Notes: generated from the sequence alone by a model not told the origin. A DNA stretch of 64,000 bases from Burhinus oedicnemus (GCA_008921705.1 VFFE01008410.1:881957-945956), one strand, 5' to 3'. Shown: positions 36,575-50,111, numbered from the stretch's first letter. A program made the numbers and translations.

Positions 36575-39500
36575 ACCAAGTCATGCACTCCAAAACTCTG
36601 TGATGCGATGGGGGTTACCAGGAGAAGAAATTCAAAAGTTCACTCACAGTTGATTTGAACTAAAATTCTAATGTAGGCTCCCTCTAGCTTTACCTTACAC
36701 CTGCCACGTTCCAAAGAAAGTCAAAACAGAAACCATGTTTATAACATTTATGGTAATTCAGTAAATGTGCTTCGGTTATGCCATAATCTATGAAAAATCT
36801 GTGGGATATTGAACCCGGAATAAAATATCATATAATTTATAAGGAACAGTTTATAGTGGTACAGTGTCTAAAATGCAGTTCTTTCTGAAAAAAGAAACTA
36901 TTTAATTGGCATAAGGAAATTTCATATATTTTGGGATCAAATCTCTTGAGGTTGCAGAAACAACTTTGCCTGCTCAGATATCTGGGTACCAGATCTACAA
37001 ATGCAACTGAGACTCGTCTTCCTCAGATATCATCATGACTAATAAAAGCAATGTAGCTCAAACTAGTCAGTAGATAGTATTGTGCACTTAGATTTCCTTT
37101 AAACTGTATCCCCAGTGGCAATTGGTGCAACCCATCAAAAGCAGAGAGATTGTCTAGAAGTTACAGATGAGAATTTAGCAAGCAATTATTTGATGATGTG
37201 CATGAAGGATTCAAGCCTCATTCAGTTCAGCACAGCTGCTCTTACTCTGTGAGGCTGCCCTTCATTTTGTCACTGGAATCAGTAAATCCATACCAAAACC
37301 AAGTCTAAAATTACTTTCAGACCACAACTACTTTAGCTCCCATTTCTTGACTTCGACATTGCCTTTTTATTCTGTCCTTACTAGCCATATATTTTTCCTA
37401 CTGGTCTATAATTTTTCAGTTTCTCAGCAGCTTTATGAAGGGAAGACAAATATACGTGCTTTCCGACACCGAACAGTTGGCCTTTCTTAGTCTACAATTT
37501 CATCACGAAACCTGTATTACCAAATACAGATCTACATTTTTAATCTGCTAATGCAAAGATAAACCTCAATAATAAATTGTTTATGTAATGTAGAAATATT
37601 TTCTACATTGTCTTATGTCTTTTGGCAAAACCTTTTTTTCTCAAGTGTGAGGTTAAACTCCTATTGTACAATTTGGCATATAGTTGTTAACAATGTTAAA
37701 CTGTTTTAAAAGCCACCTACTTAGTTTATCTATAAACAGCCTGAGTATACTAAAATATAATAGAGAAGAACAAGTTGATAAAATCCTGTTATTGAAAAGA
37801 AAAAAAAATTCAGTTAGAAAGTTAAATTTTCAGAACGTCTATTTTTCTCCAAAAAAAGTTTAGAGAAACATGTGATGTGTTTCTTTGATATTTTTCAGTA
37901 AGAAAGTATTGTATAACATACGAAGTTATCTATGGTAGTTCTAAGAATGATGGTGGGGAGGAATTAAATTACGAAATAAAAATTAAATTATGAGACATCT
38001 TCCATTAGTACAGAAATATTCCCAGCAATGCTATTTATACAAAATATGTCCTTCCTGATAATCACATCCTAAACAAGACAGCTACTTATTGCCTTTTTTA
38101 TTGAGTTAATTTATTATTGCAGACTTACAGACAACAAGACCTTTAAATGTGCAAGGAAGACAGTAGAGTTAGATATATACTATCTAAAACAAATTATTGA
38201 AGTATTTCAGAGTATGATTGTCCATTACTGCTAATTAGTACATCCTTCAATGGTACAAAGACAGCAGAGCAGATATTTTTTTAGTTCCACATTAAACCAG
38301 ATCTTTTTATGACAAGTTCTTAAAAGCCCAGAATCAGTGCACCAAGAACTTTAAAGAAAATGGCAATCATCTCTTCTGAGACTGACCACAGCTCTCCATA
38401 TTCTGTATCTTTACTACATGGAGGCTGATTTTGCCCTCAGCGTAGGGGAATAATGAAGTCACAGACTCTTCCTGTGCAGCAGTGAGTCCCAGGGATATGT
38501 GGTGTAGCTCTTCCCACTGACAACAATCTGTCACAAAGACTTCTTAACTTCAGTGATCTCATTAAAGATGGGATTTTCAGTGAAGCTCAGTTAGACTAGC
38601 TACCTAAATCTCGCTGTGATTCATTGGACCTTGTTTTCCTTGATTCCTTTGAAAAATCCCATACAGCAATAAGATGAAATACCTTAAATCGCCTTTGCCA
38701 TTTATACAGATTTTATTAATTCTTCTCACATGATTAATGATGAAGAATTTGAAACAGTTAAGTATAATACTTAAAAACTCATTTTATGTTATGTATATTA
38801 GCCTAGTGTTCATGAGTCAGGAATTTTTAATGACTATGTGTCATGCAGATGGACATCAGACAAAAAAATTTGCATCCAGTTTTTGAGCATCCATAGATGT
38901 GTTGCTGTTTATATCACAGGTTCTGGCTCACTGCAGTATAAAATAAGCTACTCAGAAAATCCACTGATAGATGTGGATTCAGTATGGAATTCGGATATCT
39001 CCAGTATCAGTGCGTTCAAAACTGAGAGCTGGTTTGGATCTATTTTCTAATGTATAGGATTAGTGGGCTAGATTCAAACTTTGTAAAAGGTTAAAAGCTT
39101 GGAGGTCCCTTATCACAGGGAAGTTTCTTGTGTCTCCTATCAGTTGCTAATCCCAAGAGGGTGCTTACATCAACTGTGTCCCAGCTTCCATGAACCCAGG
39201 GACTGTTTCTTTCTTGATGCATACTGTGCTAAGCCTTTGAAACCAGGGATCAGCAACAAGACGACGGCAAGGGAAAAATAAGTAAAGATGTGGAAACAAA
39301 TGAGCCAGAAAGTAGCAATGCCACATAATACCTGGCTAATCTGATATCTCCCAGTTTGAACAGTGCATATTTTCTAGACAAGAGAAATATAGCAGAGCTA
39401 ACTATTCATTCAGTATACATCTGATACAAGGATACAGGAAATTGTTAGTGAAACTAGAGAACGTGAGGATTATTACCTGAGTAGCAAAGCAAGCAAGGAA

Positions 39501-41261
39501 CAGGCTAAAGGGAAGATGTTTATACTGCATTGAAATAGGCACTACTGTGCTAGAAGGAAGTTTTAGTACAGTTCTGAAGATTTTTTTCTTTAATACTTTC
39601 ATTAGAGTAACTATTAAAGAACAGAAGTATAGTAATGATATTTGTTCAAGATACAGCATAGTCAGGAAGAATTAGATGCCTTAAAGACAGTCATTAGAGA
39701 AATAGGATGAAATTTCATACTGTAACATAAAAACACTTCCATCGAGGAATTAATAATGAAAACTAAGGAGTTACCAGTTCAAAAATACAAAGGTGGGGCA
39801 CTGGTGGATCAGAATGTAGATCAGGTGCTGACTCTGAATTTGCCATCCCCCTGTCTGTGATGTGGGACAGAGAAAAGAAGGTATTTCTGTGTTAATTTGA
39901 CAGTAGATATCCAGTCAAGATGTAAGTCTTGAAATTCATATGAGGCACTGAAAAATTAGATTTTGGAGTTCTGATTCTCCAAATGAAAAAGAAAAGAAAA
40001 GAAAAAGATGAATTCATGGCATGGACCATTAAAGAAAGACTGCTCAACAATTTAGAGGAACTGAAAGCCTTTAAGTTTTAATTAGCTGAGTGAGTAAATT
40101 TCTAAAACTGCATGGGCTAAACACAAGAGAGGAAAAAGACTAATTTATGTTAATTAATAGTGGTCTGAAGAAAACAGAAGCTAAGTAACTGAAAATACAG
40201 ATATTGACAGTTAGTTTACAGCTTCTAAGACTCAGAGCACAGATGTTCTGAAATATCCTTCCTACAGTGGAAATCTAACTGATTTTAAGTGAGAACTTGC
40301 TACATATGTGAAAATATTACTTGATATGGTTACCTGTACCAGCAAGGGACATCACTAGATGACCCAGTAGGTGTGCTCAATTCCATTGTTCATTGAAAAA
40401 TCAGTCATTTCCCTGATTGCTCTGAGGCAGTTCTGAAGGAGCAAAGTGATATGTTATGTATACTCAGCAAAATGATTTAATTCCCCTGGTGCCCCAGTGC
40501 TAGTACAGCATATTCTCTCTGTTTTGGTAATATTTTTCAATAATTAAATTTCTCTAATAGCTGCAAGAATTTATAAAAGATCTTCACTTCATTAATTTAG
40601 CAGCCAGTGTAGAATTTTAAGCAGTAAGTGTTCCCAAACTTCAGTAGCTTTGCAGATGTTGCGATGGATAGAACTACAGTGAATTGAAGCATATTAGGTA
40701 CAGTAACATGCAATTAGTCACACCCAATTACATTTGTTTATTTTGATAAAACCGCGGAAAAAAAATCCATTTCCACAGTATGAAAGTGACTTTCGATGAT
40801 CTTGTATGCTGTCTTTGTAAAGGATCTCGTCTTCTATCCTCTTGGCTCATACCTGTCCTTGAGAATTTGAATTCTTTTCCAACTTCTTTCTACTCTCCAC
40901 TCGGGCTTCCTGTCTTCTGACACCACAAATAAATTTCTGTCTACCCCTTTCTGACCAAAACCGCAACTTTTTTCAAGCCACAGTGCTTTTTTGAACCTGT
41001 TGGTCATTCCTGAAGTCTCAGCTTGTTTGACTTCTGTTACTGATTCTGGGAGCCTTTCCCCATTGAAAATGCTAGTAAGACTGAGAGAGGAAAAACATGG
41101 TAACTCGACAGTATGTAAACAGGGAGAGCTTTCAGTACACTTCTCTGAGACTCTGTTTAAGGTTTCCTAGGTGTTGCACAATCAGAAAAGTGAGTTTAAT
41201 GTGCAGTAAGTAGGCTTTTTTCACCTAATACGTTTTTTCTTTATTCAAGAGGAGAGATGCT
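36575..41261. other. AT-rich unique DNA, no gene recognised
   Basis: No gene supported. A stretch at about 38430-38630 has a vaguely ancient-SINE-like look ('gatgggattttcagtgaagc' followed by a degenerate region) but is too weak to call. A (AAAAG)-like patch lies at 39985-40008. Confidence 0.5.
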
Positions 41262-41694
41262 CCCTTTTACTGCTGCACCTCAAACACTGTGTTCTGTTTT
41301 GGGCCCCTCACTGCAAGAAAGACACTGAGGTGCTGGAGCATGTCCAGAGAAGGGCAATGAAGCTGGTGAAGGGTCTAGAGCACAAGTCTTATGAGAAGTG
41401 GCTCGAGGAACTGGGGTTGTTTAGTCTGGAGAAAAAGAGGCTGCTCTCTACAACTACCTGAAAGGAGGTTGTAGTGAGGTGGGTGTCAGTCTCTTCTCCC
41501 AAGTAACAAGGGATAGGACAAGAGGAAACAGCCTCAAGTTGTGCCAAGGGAGGTTTAGTTTGGATATTAGGAAAAATTTCTTCACACAAAGGGTTGTCAA
41601 GCATTGGAACAGGCTGCCCAGGGAAGTGGTTGAGTCACCATCCCTGGGGGTATTTAAAAGACGTGTAGGCATGGCGCTTAGGGACATGGTTTAG
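41262..41694 (+). pseudogene. CR1 ORF2 C-terminal fragment
   Basis: The DNA at 41262-41460 encodes, with interruptions, the region after the RT palm (tyrosine/cysteine-rich 'EYC-FWAP' block, then the [17 protein letters not shown] helix). A frame change near 41450 leads into a clean 71-codon frame at 41479-41694. That frame carries [20 protein letters not shown] and ends at the natural stop. No catalytic motif is present because the copy is truncated downstream of them. Confidence 0.85.
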
Positions 41695-41784
41695 TGGTGG
41701 ACTTGCCAGTGTTAGGTTAACAGTTGGACTTGATGATCTTAAAGGTTCTTTCCAACCTAAATGATTCTATGATTCTATGATTCT
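41262..41784 (+). mobile_element. CR1 non-LTR retrotransposon, 5' truncated (about 0.52 kb)
   Basis: The plus strand starts within the C-terminal part of the RT frame (near 41262). It runs through the 3' untranslated end ('ggacttgatgatcttaaagg', then 'ttctttccaacctaa') and finishes with three perfect ATGATTCT octamers at 41761-41784, the CR1 3' tail. The same subfamily is seen at 63172-64000: the C-terminal peptide and the 3' end match closely. It is the only large CR1 here in the plus orientation. Confidence 0.95.
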
Positions 41785-42719
41785 AAATCCCAGACACTAC
41801 TTCACGATACAAGAAAAATAAAAGTCACTTATCTGTCTATTTGAGAATTTTCTTAGTGCGGGCTAATGCAGAAAGCATACCATAATTATTAATTTGACCT
41901 CATCTGTCCAACCTGTATGGGTTCAGGGGTATGAGACACTGGGTTATGAACTAAAGGTCTCAAGTAGTTGGACACAGAAAGCTTACGTACACAACATCCT
42001 TAAGAAAAAGGAATGCAACAGTGCTAATCCAGTGAAAGTGCATGTTCATGTGTTGTGTGCCTGTGTTTGTGTTTGAACACATGCCCACATCTAGGCTTAG
42101 TGTAATTAAAACCTGTATTTGTATTTTAAGTATATCCTCTCAATCATTAGCTTTGCACGTTGGTTTCAAAATTGTCCATACTTTTCAACATATTGAACAT
42201 TTCTTATTTGATGCAGAAGGCCAAAGAATGCAGCCACATAATAACTGAAACCAACACTATTTTTTTAACAAATAACAATAGTCATTAACAGGAACAAGGT
42301 CATTATATTGTGTAATTCCTTACTGCTTTGTTATTTGAATAAACAGTATACATAATGAGATTTGAGAAATCCTACAAATTGCACAAAGTTTACTAAAACA
42401 AGCATGAAGGGTTTAGCATAACTCAAATACATAACTATAATATTTCATCATAGTAATTAGAGTTATTTCATAACATCTGCATATCAGGGTCCTGATGCTT
42501 CATTTATGATTAACACTTCATTAAAGCAAGCACATTATAAACTGGAGATACAAAGACAAATATCATCCTGAAGAACTTCTCATTTTAAATGTCAGTCAAA
42601 TGCAAAGGTCAGAGGGACATAAATCCATATTTTAGCTGCTAACAGGCTGCTAAGTTTAAGATGCATAAGATCACATCTACGCTTAATGCAATCAACTGGC
42701 ACTGTTTTTTGAGAAAGAG
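41785..42719. other. AT-rich unique DNA, no gene recognised
   Basis: No supported feature. Confidence 0.55.
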
Positions 42720-44204
42720 CTCACTTGTCCCTGGGCCCTCCCCATGGTCCAAAAGTGGCCATTACCTTTGGCTTTATTGTCCTTCTCAAGCTGTTCCATG
42801 TGGAAAAAGTCACGCCCAACAGTACCAGGTCATTTGCTGAATACACATTTTCGTCTAATGGGTCTGCTGAATAATATGGATCTGAGCACATGGATCACAG
42901 CAGACACTGGTCCATCATCTTGGGCTCAAGAATCACTGCTGATGATTCTTGTGCATTATCCCTCTATGATGCTCGGCATATTCCTCCTGGGCCAGGTTGA
43001 CATCCTCTTCCTGAGCAGTGACAAGAATGTCACCAGGGCCCCAAGAAGGAAGGCTCGTGGCAATTGCCAGGCTCTGTATTGCTAAGGTACCATGACTGTC
43101 AACAACTGTTATCTGGATGTCCAGAATTGCTTGCCATTTACAGACCCTCTCTCGAGTAATTTTCCCACCTCCTTCTCACTCTAAGCAGTTTTCTCTTGCC
43201 CTACATAAGACTCAGGCACTCCAGACATGACTTTTGCATATGAGTGGAGAGCACTGTCAGTCTTCTCCCTGAAGCTGTACTAGGTGCCTAGCATATACTA
43301 GCTACTCTATAGGTGGTCTTGTCAGTATGCTGGCTTCCCAATATCTTCTGATCTCTCTTTTTTGCAAGTGTTAGCTATTGCTTTCACCCTCTAATTTCCA
43401 TCACATTCCTGGAATATAATTTGCAGTTTACCATCCTGAGGACTAACTTTCTTCTAAAGGTGTTCATAGACCCAGGAAAAGCACAAGCCAACATCCCCCA
43501 GTAATGCAAGCAGCAAGAGTCACATTGGTCAGAGGGAGAAAAAAGCTGTCATTGTTCCCACAGGCAAATAAACTATTGAAAATCAGGGAACCCCTAAAGC
43601 CTTCCTGGAAATTACAGAACCCCAGAGGCTGTCTTCCTCAGTGGCTCTGCCAATACTACTTAATATTAATATGAGAATATTCCTTAGCATTACAGCCAGG
43701 TAGCACAGAGCACTTCATCAGCACATTACTAAGTTCCCCTCCCCTTACTCCAGTTTAGAGTGGATGTGTCCATACTGTACTTGGTTTTATGCCCCTCCTA
43801 CTCCTCTTTGTGCCAACTCACCAGGGAAACTCTCTAGCGGATCATGCATGACATCCTTTTTACTGACTGCATGCATGGTGTGTGACTGCATACACAGTCT
43901 CTACAAAAGGGACAGAGTACCCTATGCATACATACAGGATTTTAGTGGTCAGCATGACACTGTGCTGTCCAAAGCTGCATGCAACTGATGGTCTTGGTGA
44001 TCTTGCCACAGTTGTGCCTGTTGGTCATAGTCATGCCAGATAACCTTAATACCTTCTCTAGCCCATGCATCAGTCTCTCAAGGATGGGGCCAAGTGAGCT
44101 ACCACTTGCCAGAAGCATTGCAACAGAGCAGGAAAAACTGCTTCCAGGACTCCTGGGATATGGAAGACTTAAAATAGGACAGCTACCCTCATCATCCCCC
44201 TAGA
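42720..44204. other. Unexplained stretch of more balanced composition
   Basis: About 1.5 kb with higher GC and fewer homopolymer runs than the neighbouring DNA. The plus strand has a 113-codon frame (42744-43085) and two 74-codon frames (43764-43988, 43979-44203). The minus strand also has stop-poor stretches, for example one of about 30 codons rich in Gln/His/Asp near 43950-44030. I recognise no domain. A decayed processed pseudogene or an old DNA transposon are both possible, and no terminal repeats or poly(A) are evident. Confidence 0.3.
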
Positions 44205-45828
44205 TTTGGAGTGCACTCATTTTTGAGCTATTATCATCACGTTAATTTGCCCCAGGTATGAAGAGACTTCTCTGCAATCACTGAAAACAGAATTTTAATG
44301 GCATAATGCATCAAAAATGTACAGGGTGCTCTCAGGCATGGTGTGAGGACAACAAGGTGCACATGACTGCTCTAGGACTGCTATAATGCTGAATATATCA
44401 AACTTTATGTGATCTCATGCATACAACTGGTTACTAGCAGGGCCCAGAACAGGTTGCTTCTCAAATGATTTCCAAGTTTAATTTTAGAGAAGGCTAACTG
44501 AATGACACCAAAAGAGAATTTGAGAATGCTCTCAAAACTACACCATGCATTTAGTACTTGAGCTTGTTGCCTTGTGCCAATTTATTAAGATGTTTAGCCA
44601 TACTGGAAGCCATCAAATATTTAAATTCTCTCTAGAGCCCTCTGAGATTACTTAAACTCCAGGCAGAGAACATCACCTACTCTCCATTTCCTTGTTCATC
44701 CACTAAAGCATGTTGAGAAAGAAATAGAAACTTTGTAGAAGGAAAATTTGTCGGTAAGAATACCATAAACAAAATTAAGGGGCCCTAACCCAATCTGCCT
44801 TCCAGTGTCAAGTCTCCATTCCAGGCTATGGGCTGCCTGCCAACACTGTATTCATTAACGCTGTCTTTACAAGAAATAATGAGATTAGGCTACCTCCAAA
44901 AGTGCAAAACAAAACAGAACTAAAAATGAAGGTAAAACATACTTCATTTAGCCCTGGCTCTGGCTTGCCTTGCCATTCATCTTATTGATCAAATGCTTCT
45001 ATCCCTTCCTGTTCTGCTGACATTTTGACCTCCTCTGGCGAGTATGTTCACTGTAATACTGAACAAGTCAGAGGTGCCCTCTAATCATTTATAGCCAGGT
45101 TGCCAACTGGCTACCCACTCTTATGGCTGTGAGCTCTGTGAAGACTGGGGCCTCCTGAGTACTTCTGAGTCAGTGGACCCTTGGATGACTACCGAGAGTA
45201 CCCTTCAGTCTGATTGCTTACATCGGCTCACAGTCCCACTGAAATCACAGCAGTGCTAGGTAGGAACTGGAGTCTACCGTGCCTGGCCAAATTTTAGGAT
45301 AAGGATGTTATTGGGTATAAAACACATAACGCACAGAACAGAGCTTGGTTTGATTCAGTAAAGTATTCTTTGTGATACAGCCTAAAACTTTAATCTGAGA
45401 CTCTCATATGTGCTAAATAGGGGTTCAAATCTCTTGACCAAGAGATCTTGAGAGATTTCTTGTATTTTGTCATTCCAAACAGTCAACAAATACACCAAGC
45501 AGAACAATCTTTTTCTCTCAAGGTGAAATCCAGAGGTCTAGATAAAAGCCAAGCTCATTAAATGCTGTTTTGATGGTTAATGAACATAGATTAGCAGGTT
45601 GTTGGATAGATGTGTGTAAGTTTGTTCTTGATGTTTTCCTGCAATGAACTACTAATGAATATTTTCTTTTGATAACTCTTAATGCCTTAGTTCAACTGAA
45701 TGCAAATCAAGTACAGAGAGAATATGATTTTTTTAAAAATTAGTGATTTTCTGCAGCATCTGTTTTCTTTACCTATCAGCCTAGTTGTTTTGTCTCCATG
45801 AGACCTAAAAAGGATTTTCCTTGGTTAC
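44205..45828. other. Unique DNA, no gene recognised
   Basis: No feature seen between the unexplained stretch and the large CR1. Confidence 0.5.
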
Positions 45829-47330
45829 AGAATCATAGAACCACAGAACTGCTGAGGCGTGAAGGCACTTCTAGTCCAGGAGTTCTCTAGTCCATCTCCC
45901 CTACTGTCCAGTTGAGGTTTGAAAATCAACAATGGAGATTTCACAAAGTCTCCAGGCAACCTGTCCCACTGTTCAACCACCCTCACAGTAAAAAAAAAAC
46001 CAGTTTTAATGTTTAAAAACAACTTTCTGTATATCAATTTGTGCCCATTCTACCCTGTCCTTTTCCTAGCCACCAATGAGAAGAGTCCAGCTCTGTCTTC
46101 TTTAGTCCTCTCAGTCAGGTATTTGCACACATGGGTATAACCTCATGAGGTTATATATAACCTCCCTGAGGTTTCTCTTTTCTAGGCTGAACATCCCAGC
46201 TCTCTCAGCTCCTCCTTGTACGACAGACGTTCCAACCCTTTAATCGCCTTTGTGGCCCTTGGCAGGACTCACTCCAGCATGCTTATGTCCCTCTTGTACT
46301 GGTGAGCCCAGCACTGCACTCAGCACTCCAGATGTGGTCACAGCAGCACTTAACAGAGGAGAAGGATCATCTCCCTTGAACTGCTGGCAATGCTGTTGGC
46401 CACTATTTCTGCAAGGGCACATTGTAGCCTCGTGCTCAGCTCATTGCCCACAATGAAAAGTCCTCTTTTGCAAAGCTGCTCTCTATCTGGTCAGCTCCAG
46501 CCTGTACTGGTGCATGGGATTATTCCTCCGCAGGTGCAAGGCTTTGCATTTCCCTTTATTGAACTTCTTGAGATTCCTGATGGCACATCTCTTCAGTCTG
46601 TTGAGGTTCCTGTGAATGGCAGCACAACCATCTGAGGTATCAACCACTCTCCTCAGATTTGGATCATCTGCAAACTTGCTGAGGGCATGCTGCCCCATCA
46701 TCCATGTCATTAATGAAGATCTTAAACAGTACTGGACCCAGTACCAACCCCTGGGGTACACTACTAGGGACAGACCTCTAGATGGATTTTGTGCTAATAA
46801 CCATAAGCCCTTGAACCTGGAATTTCATCCACTTTTGAGTCCACCTCACTGTCCCCCCAGCTACTCTGAGGGGGAATATTCTGGTCTATGAGGATGTTGT
46901 GGGAGACAGTGTTGAAAGCTTTACTGAAGTCTAAGTAGGCAATATGCACTGCTTTCCCCTCATCCACCAAACTAGTCATCTCATCATAAAGACTATCAGG
47001 GTGGTCCAGCATTTCTGCTTCATAAATCCATGCTCCCAGTCATCATCTTGTCCTTAACATATCTTGTCATTCATGTGCCCGGAAGTGGTTTCCAAGATTG
47101 TTTGCTCCATCATCTTCCCAGAGACTGAGGTGAGAGTGACTGGCCTACAGTTTTCCAGATCCTTCTTCTTACCCTTCTTGAAGATAGGAGTGACATTGGC
47201 TTTCTTCTAGTAATCAGAAACCTCCTCTGATCACCACAGCCTTTCAAAGACAATAGATAATTGCTTCACAATGACATTGGCCAGCTCCCTCAACACTTGT
47301 GGGTGCATCTCATCTGGTCCCCTGGACTTG
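45829..47330 (-). pseudogene. CR1 reverse-transcriptase fragment, degraded
   Basis: Recognisable pieces are 46794-47012, with motif A as AYLDFSKAFNTVSHNIL, and 46483-46761, with motif C as [11 protein letters not shown]. The C-terminus at 45825-46037 contains an RVVEQWDRLPGDF block. The motif A catalytic Asp and the FADD pair survive, but the second Asp of AFD is Asn. The pieces are in different frames and separated by stops. The finger region near 47160-47230 still shows the KKGKKKD-type motif in reverse complement. Confidence 0.88.
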
Positions 47331-47720
47331 TGTATTTCCAGCCTGTTTAAATGTTCCCTAACTAGATCCTCCTGCCTCAACGGTAATTATTCCTTGCTCC
47401 AAACTTTCCCAGTAGTCTCAGGAATTTGGGATTCCTGAAGGCAGTTCTTAACAGTGAAGACTGAGGCAAAGAAAGCACTGAATGTCTCATCCTCTTTCAT
47501 GTCCCCTATCATTAGGTCCCCTGCTCAATTCAGCAGCAGGATCGCTTTACCTATGGTCTTTCTTTTGCTGCTGTAGACACCTTCGAGTTTCTTGCACAGC
47601 CTGGACCAGTTTCAGCTCCAGGTGGGCTTTGGCTTTCCTAACCTGATCCCAGTACACTTGGCCAGTGTCTCTATATTTCTTCCTCAGTCACCTGTCCCTG
47701 CTTTCATGACTTGTATGGTG

Positions 47721-47772
47721 GGTTTTTTTTTTTGTTGTTGTTTGATTGGTTTTTTGGTTTTGTTTTTTTTTA
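47721..47772. repeat. T-rich low-complexity tract within CR1
   Basis: About 50 bp of T with G interspersed (TTTTTTTTTTTGTTGTTG and similar) separate two parts of the CR1 linker. It corresponds to an A-rich stretch on the CR1 sense strand. It may be an expanded simple repeat or a small insertion. Confidence 0.8.
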
Positions 47773-48172
47773 AGGTTTGAATTTAGTCAGCACCTCCTTG
47801 TTCATCCATGCAGGCCCTTCCACCAGCTTAGCAGAATTTCTTGCATGTGGGGAATGGACCATTCTTGAGTTTGGAAGAAGAGATCCTTGAAAATCAACCC
47901 ATCCTCTTGGACCCCTCTTCTCTCCAAGAGAGGATTCCCATGGAATCCCTCCAAGCAGATCCATGAACTGGCCAGAGTCTGCTCTCCTGAAGTCCAGGGC
48001 TGTGATCCTACTGTTTTCCTTGTTCCTTTCTCTCAGGTTTCTGAAATCCACCATCTCGTGGTCACTGAAGCCAAGGCTGCCTCCGACCTTCACATCCTCC
48101 ACTGTTGTTTCCTTGTTTGCAAGCATAAGGTTCAGCAGAAAGCCTCATCTTGTTGGACAGCTGACATCCTAA
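47770..48172 (-). pseudogene. CR1 ORF2 endonuclease C-terminal fragment
   Basis: A clean 118-codon minus-strand frame (47770-48126) contains GGSLGFSDHEMVDF, the conserved SDH motif near the end of the apurinic-type endonuclease fold. It continues with ITALDFRRADSGQF and then PAWMNKEVLTKFK of the linker toward the RT. Upstream codons to about 48172 read LLNLMLANKE, the normal preceding block. In an intact CR1 this domain nicks the target DNA. Here its N-terminal catalytic part is missing because of 5' truncation. Confidence 0.88.
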
Positions 48173-48260
48173 AGACTCAGCAAAGTGCAGATCTTCCCAG
48201 CAGCCACAGAGAGGGCTTGCAAAACTTCCTGTTGGGAGGAGGTGATCCCTTCATAGCAAG

Positions 48261-50111
48261 AAGGTGCCTATCAGGAGCGCTAGTTGTATCAGACACAGTA
48301 CACGCATGCACAGTATGAAAAATGACAAAGCTGTTTCTTTCTACCTCTTTTTGCCCTGCTGGAAAATCTCATGTAGTGAATATAAGCAGAATTCAAATTG
48401 TTTCAAGATGAAGAAATTTTCTTTATTGAATTTACTATTCATTGGAAAAAAAAAAAAATCACCTGCTTTGGTAATTATATCCCAAACTTGCCAGTCTCCA
48501 CTGTACAAGGCAGTGCTGCTGGAAGGACAGAAGAAGACAATGCTGGTCAAAGGAATGCCTTTGTTGACAGCCTTAGTGGCTGCTTAATGAACATTTTATT
48601 TTTATTTAAAGAAGTTATGCCTACTCTTATACTGCAGATGAAACATGCAAGATGTGTTCCAAATTTGCACAGTTCAAAAAGTCTCAGAAAGAGAGGACAG
48701 ACCTCATTCATTTACAAACCGTGTATAAACCAGTCTTGAGAACTGTGAAGGACTGGGATAGTTAATGAGGTGTAGACACATGTATTCTAAAAGCAAAGGA
48801 ATAAAAGGAGAAGTGGAGAAAAACATAAATAAAAGGAAAGCTATACAACACTGAAAAGGTTGGAAGCAAGTTCTGTGTGCGGAAGCACTCTGCAGTTTTA
48901 ATACCTGCTACAGCTAATGGCACTAGTGAATATTGGAAATTAGGATTTAAAATTTGATCTATTATGTACCACTTATTTTGTGACACTCATTCTTCATCCT
49001 ACATAGGGCCTTTTTTCCAGGTAGTTACATTTATTTTTTTTTATTCTTACAAGAATACAGCATAACAATTCCCTAAATTATTTCTCAGCAGGTCCAGATG
49101 ATGCTTAAGAAGTAGAATAGAAGGACTGACAGAGGTTGGAGTGAACGTTTCAGAAGGCATCACTGAATGAGCTGAGAGCATGACAGATGCCTCCTAATAA
49201 TTCCCACTGTTGTGGTCTGAGATTTGATGCTAGTCACTGGAGACAGGCACACTGATGGATTGCGGATGGCTATGCAACCACAGCTCCAGCTGTGCACGAT
49301 GTGGTAGCAAACCACATATGTATAATGGGAAGTGCAAATTTATATTTCTTTTAACTGACTGTGTAAGCTTTTGTCCTTTTCATACAGAGGTATTCTCTAA
49401 GACAGAACTGTTCTCCTCTGGCTCGCACCTAACCTGTGCAAAGCAGGCATGTGCTGAATCTGTTTTGATGTGTAGAAAATTTATCCACACTCAGATGTAG
49501 ATAAAGGCACACAATTGCAAAGCAGTGTTGAATGGTGCCTATGGTATTCAGGCGGAAAAAGGAATTCAGGTGGAAAACAAGATGCGTATTCTGTAAGCAT
49601 TATAGGTACGTACTTACTTAGAGTATATTTTAGGTTACTGAAGCTTTTTTATGTTTCTTTACTTCAGGGAAGTATCTGGACATCTCTCCTTGCAGTAGCT
49701 CTCTGCATGTCACCATGCTTTCCTCAGTCAGCCTTCTGCTTGTGGAGTTCTTCAGGACCCTCCACATTTATCTTAACTCTCTGGAGAAGTACAAGGCTGC
49801 CTCCTTTTTGTGGAAGCCTTACTGTAGAATGAGGTTGTGCAACTGTGTCTCACTCTCCTAGCCCCAGTCAAGTACTTCTGGACCTAAAAATAAATGTCTT
49901 GGAATCCCAACTGAGGGGGAGATAATTTTTTTCTCTACCCTTTTCATGTTCATATTAGAGAGCTGACATTGTCCCCAGCCAAATGCACAAATCACTGGTC
50001 AACAAATATGGATCATAATTAATAAACAAACCTTCTCTCTGTCAAGCTGAGACTTATTTATAGACCTTAACAAATTAAGCCGCACAGCCCTAAGGAAGGC
50101 AGTGCTCTAAG
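48261..50111. other. AT-rich unique DNA, no gene recognised
   Basis: Several overlapping frames of 70-113 codons (for example 48398-48739 plus and 49515-49832 plus) have no recognisable features. A-run at 48446-48459. Confidence 0.5.

Larger units (their letters stand above)
45829..48260 (-). mobile_element. CR1 non-LTR retrotransposon, 5' truncated (about 2.4 kb), longest in window
   Basis: The left edge has the CR1 3' terminus ('agaatcatagaaccacagaa'). The minus strand then runs back through the RT domain, the linker between RT and endonuclease (about 47330-47770) and the C-terminal part of the endonuclease (about 47770-48172). Similarity fades near 48260. Numerous frameshifts and substitutions make it older than the copy at 33.8 kb. 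A T-rich tract at 47721-47772 interrupts the linker. The right boundary is the least certain coordinate. Confidence 0.93.

Noticed and set aside
38430..38630. Possible ancient SINE or LINE end
   Set aside because: Only one short block resembled a reptilian repeat and the order of flanking blocks could not be followed.
42744..43085. 113-codon plus-strand open frame as a gene
   Set aside because: No domain recognised, no initiation or splice context. Kept only as part of an unexplained island.
47887..48318. 143-codon plus-strand open frame
   Set aside because: Antisense to the CR1 endonuclease fragment. The minus-strand frame contains the real SDH motif.
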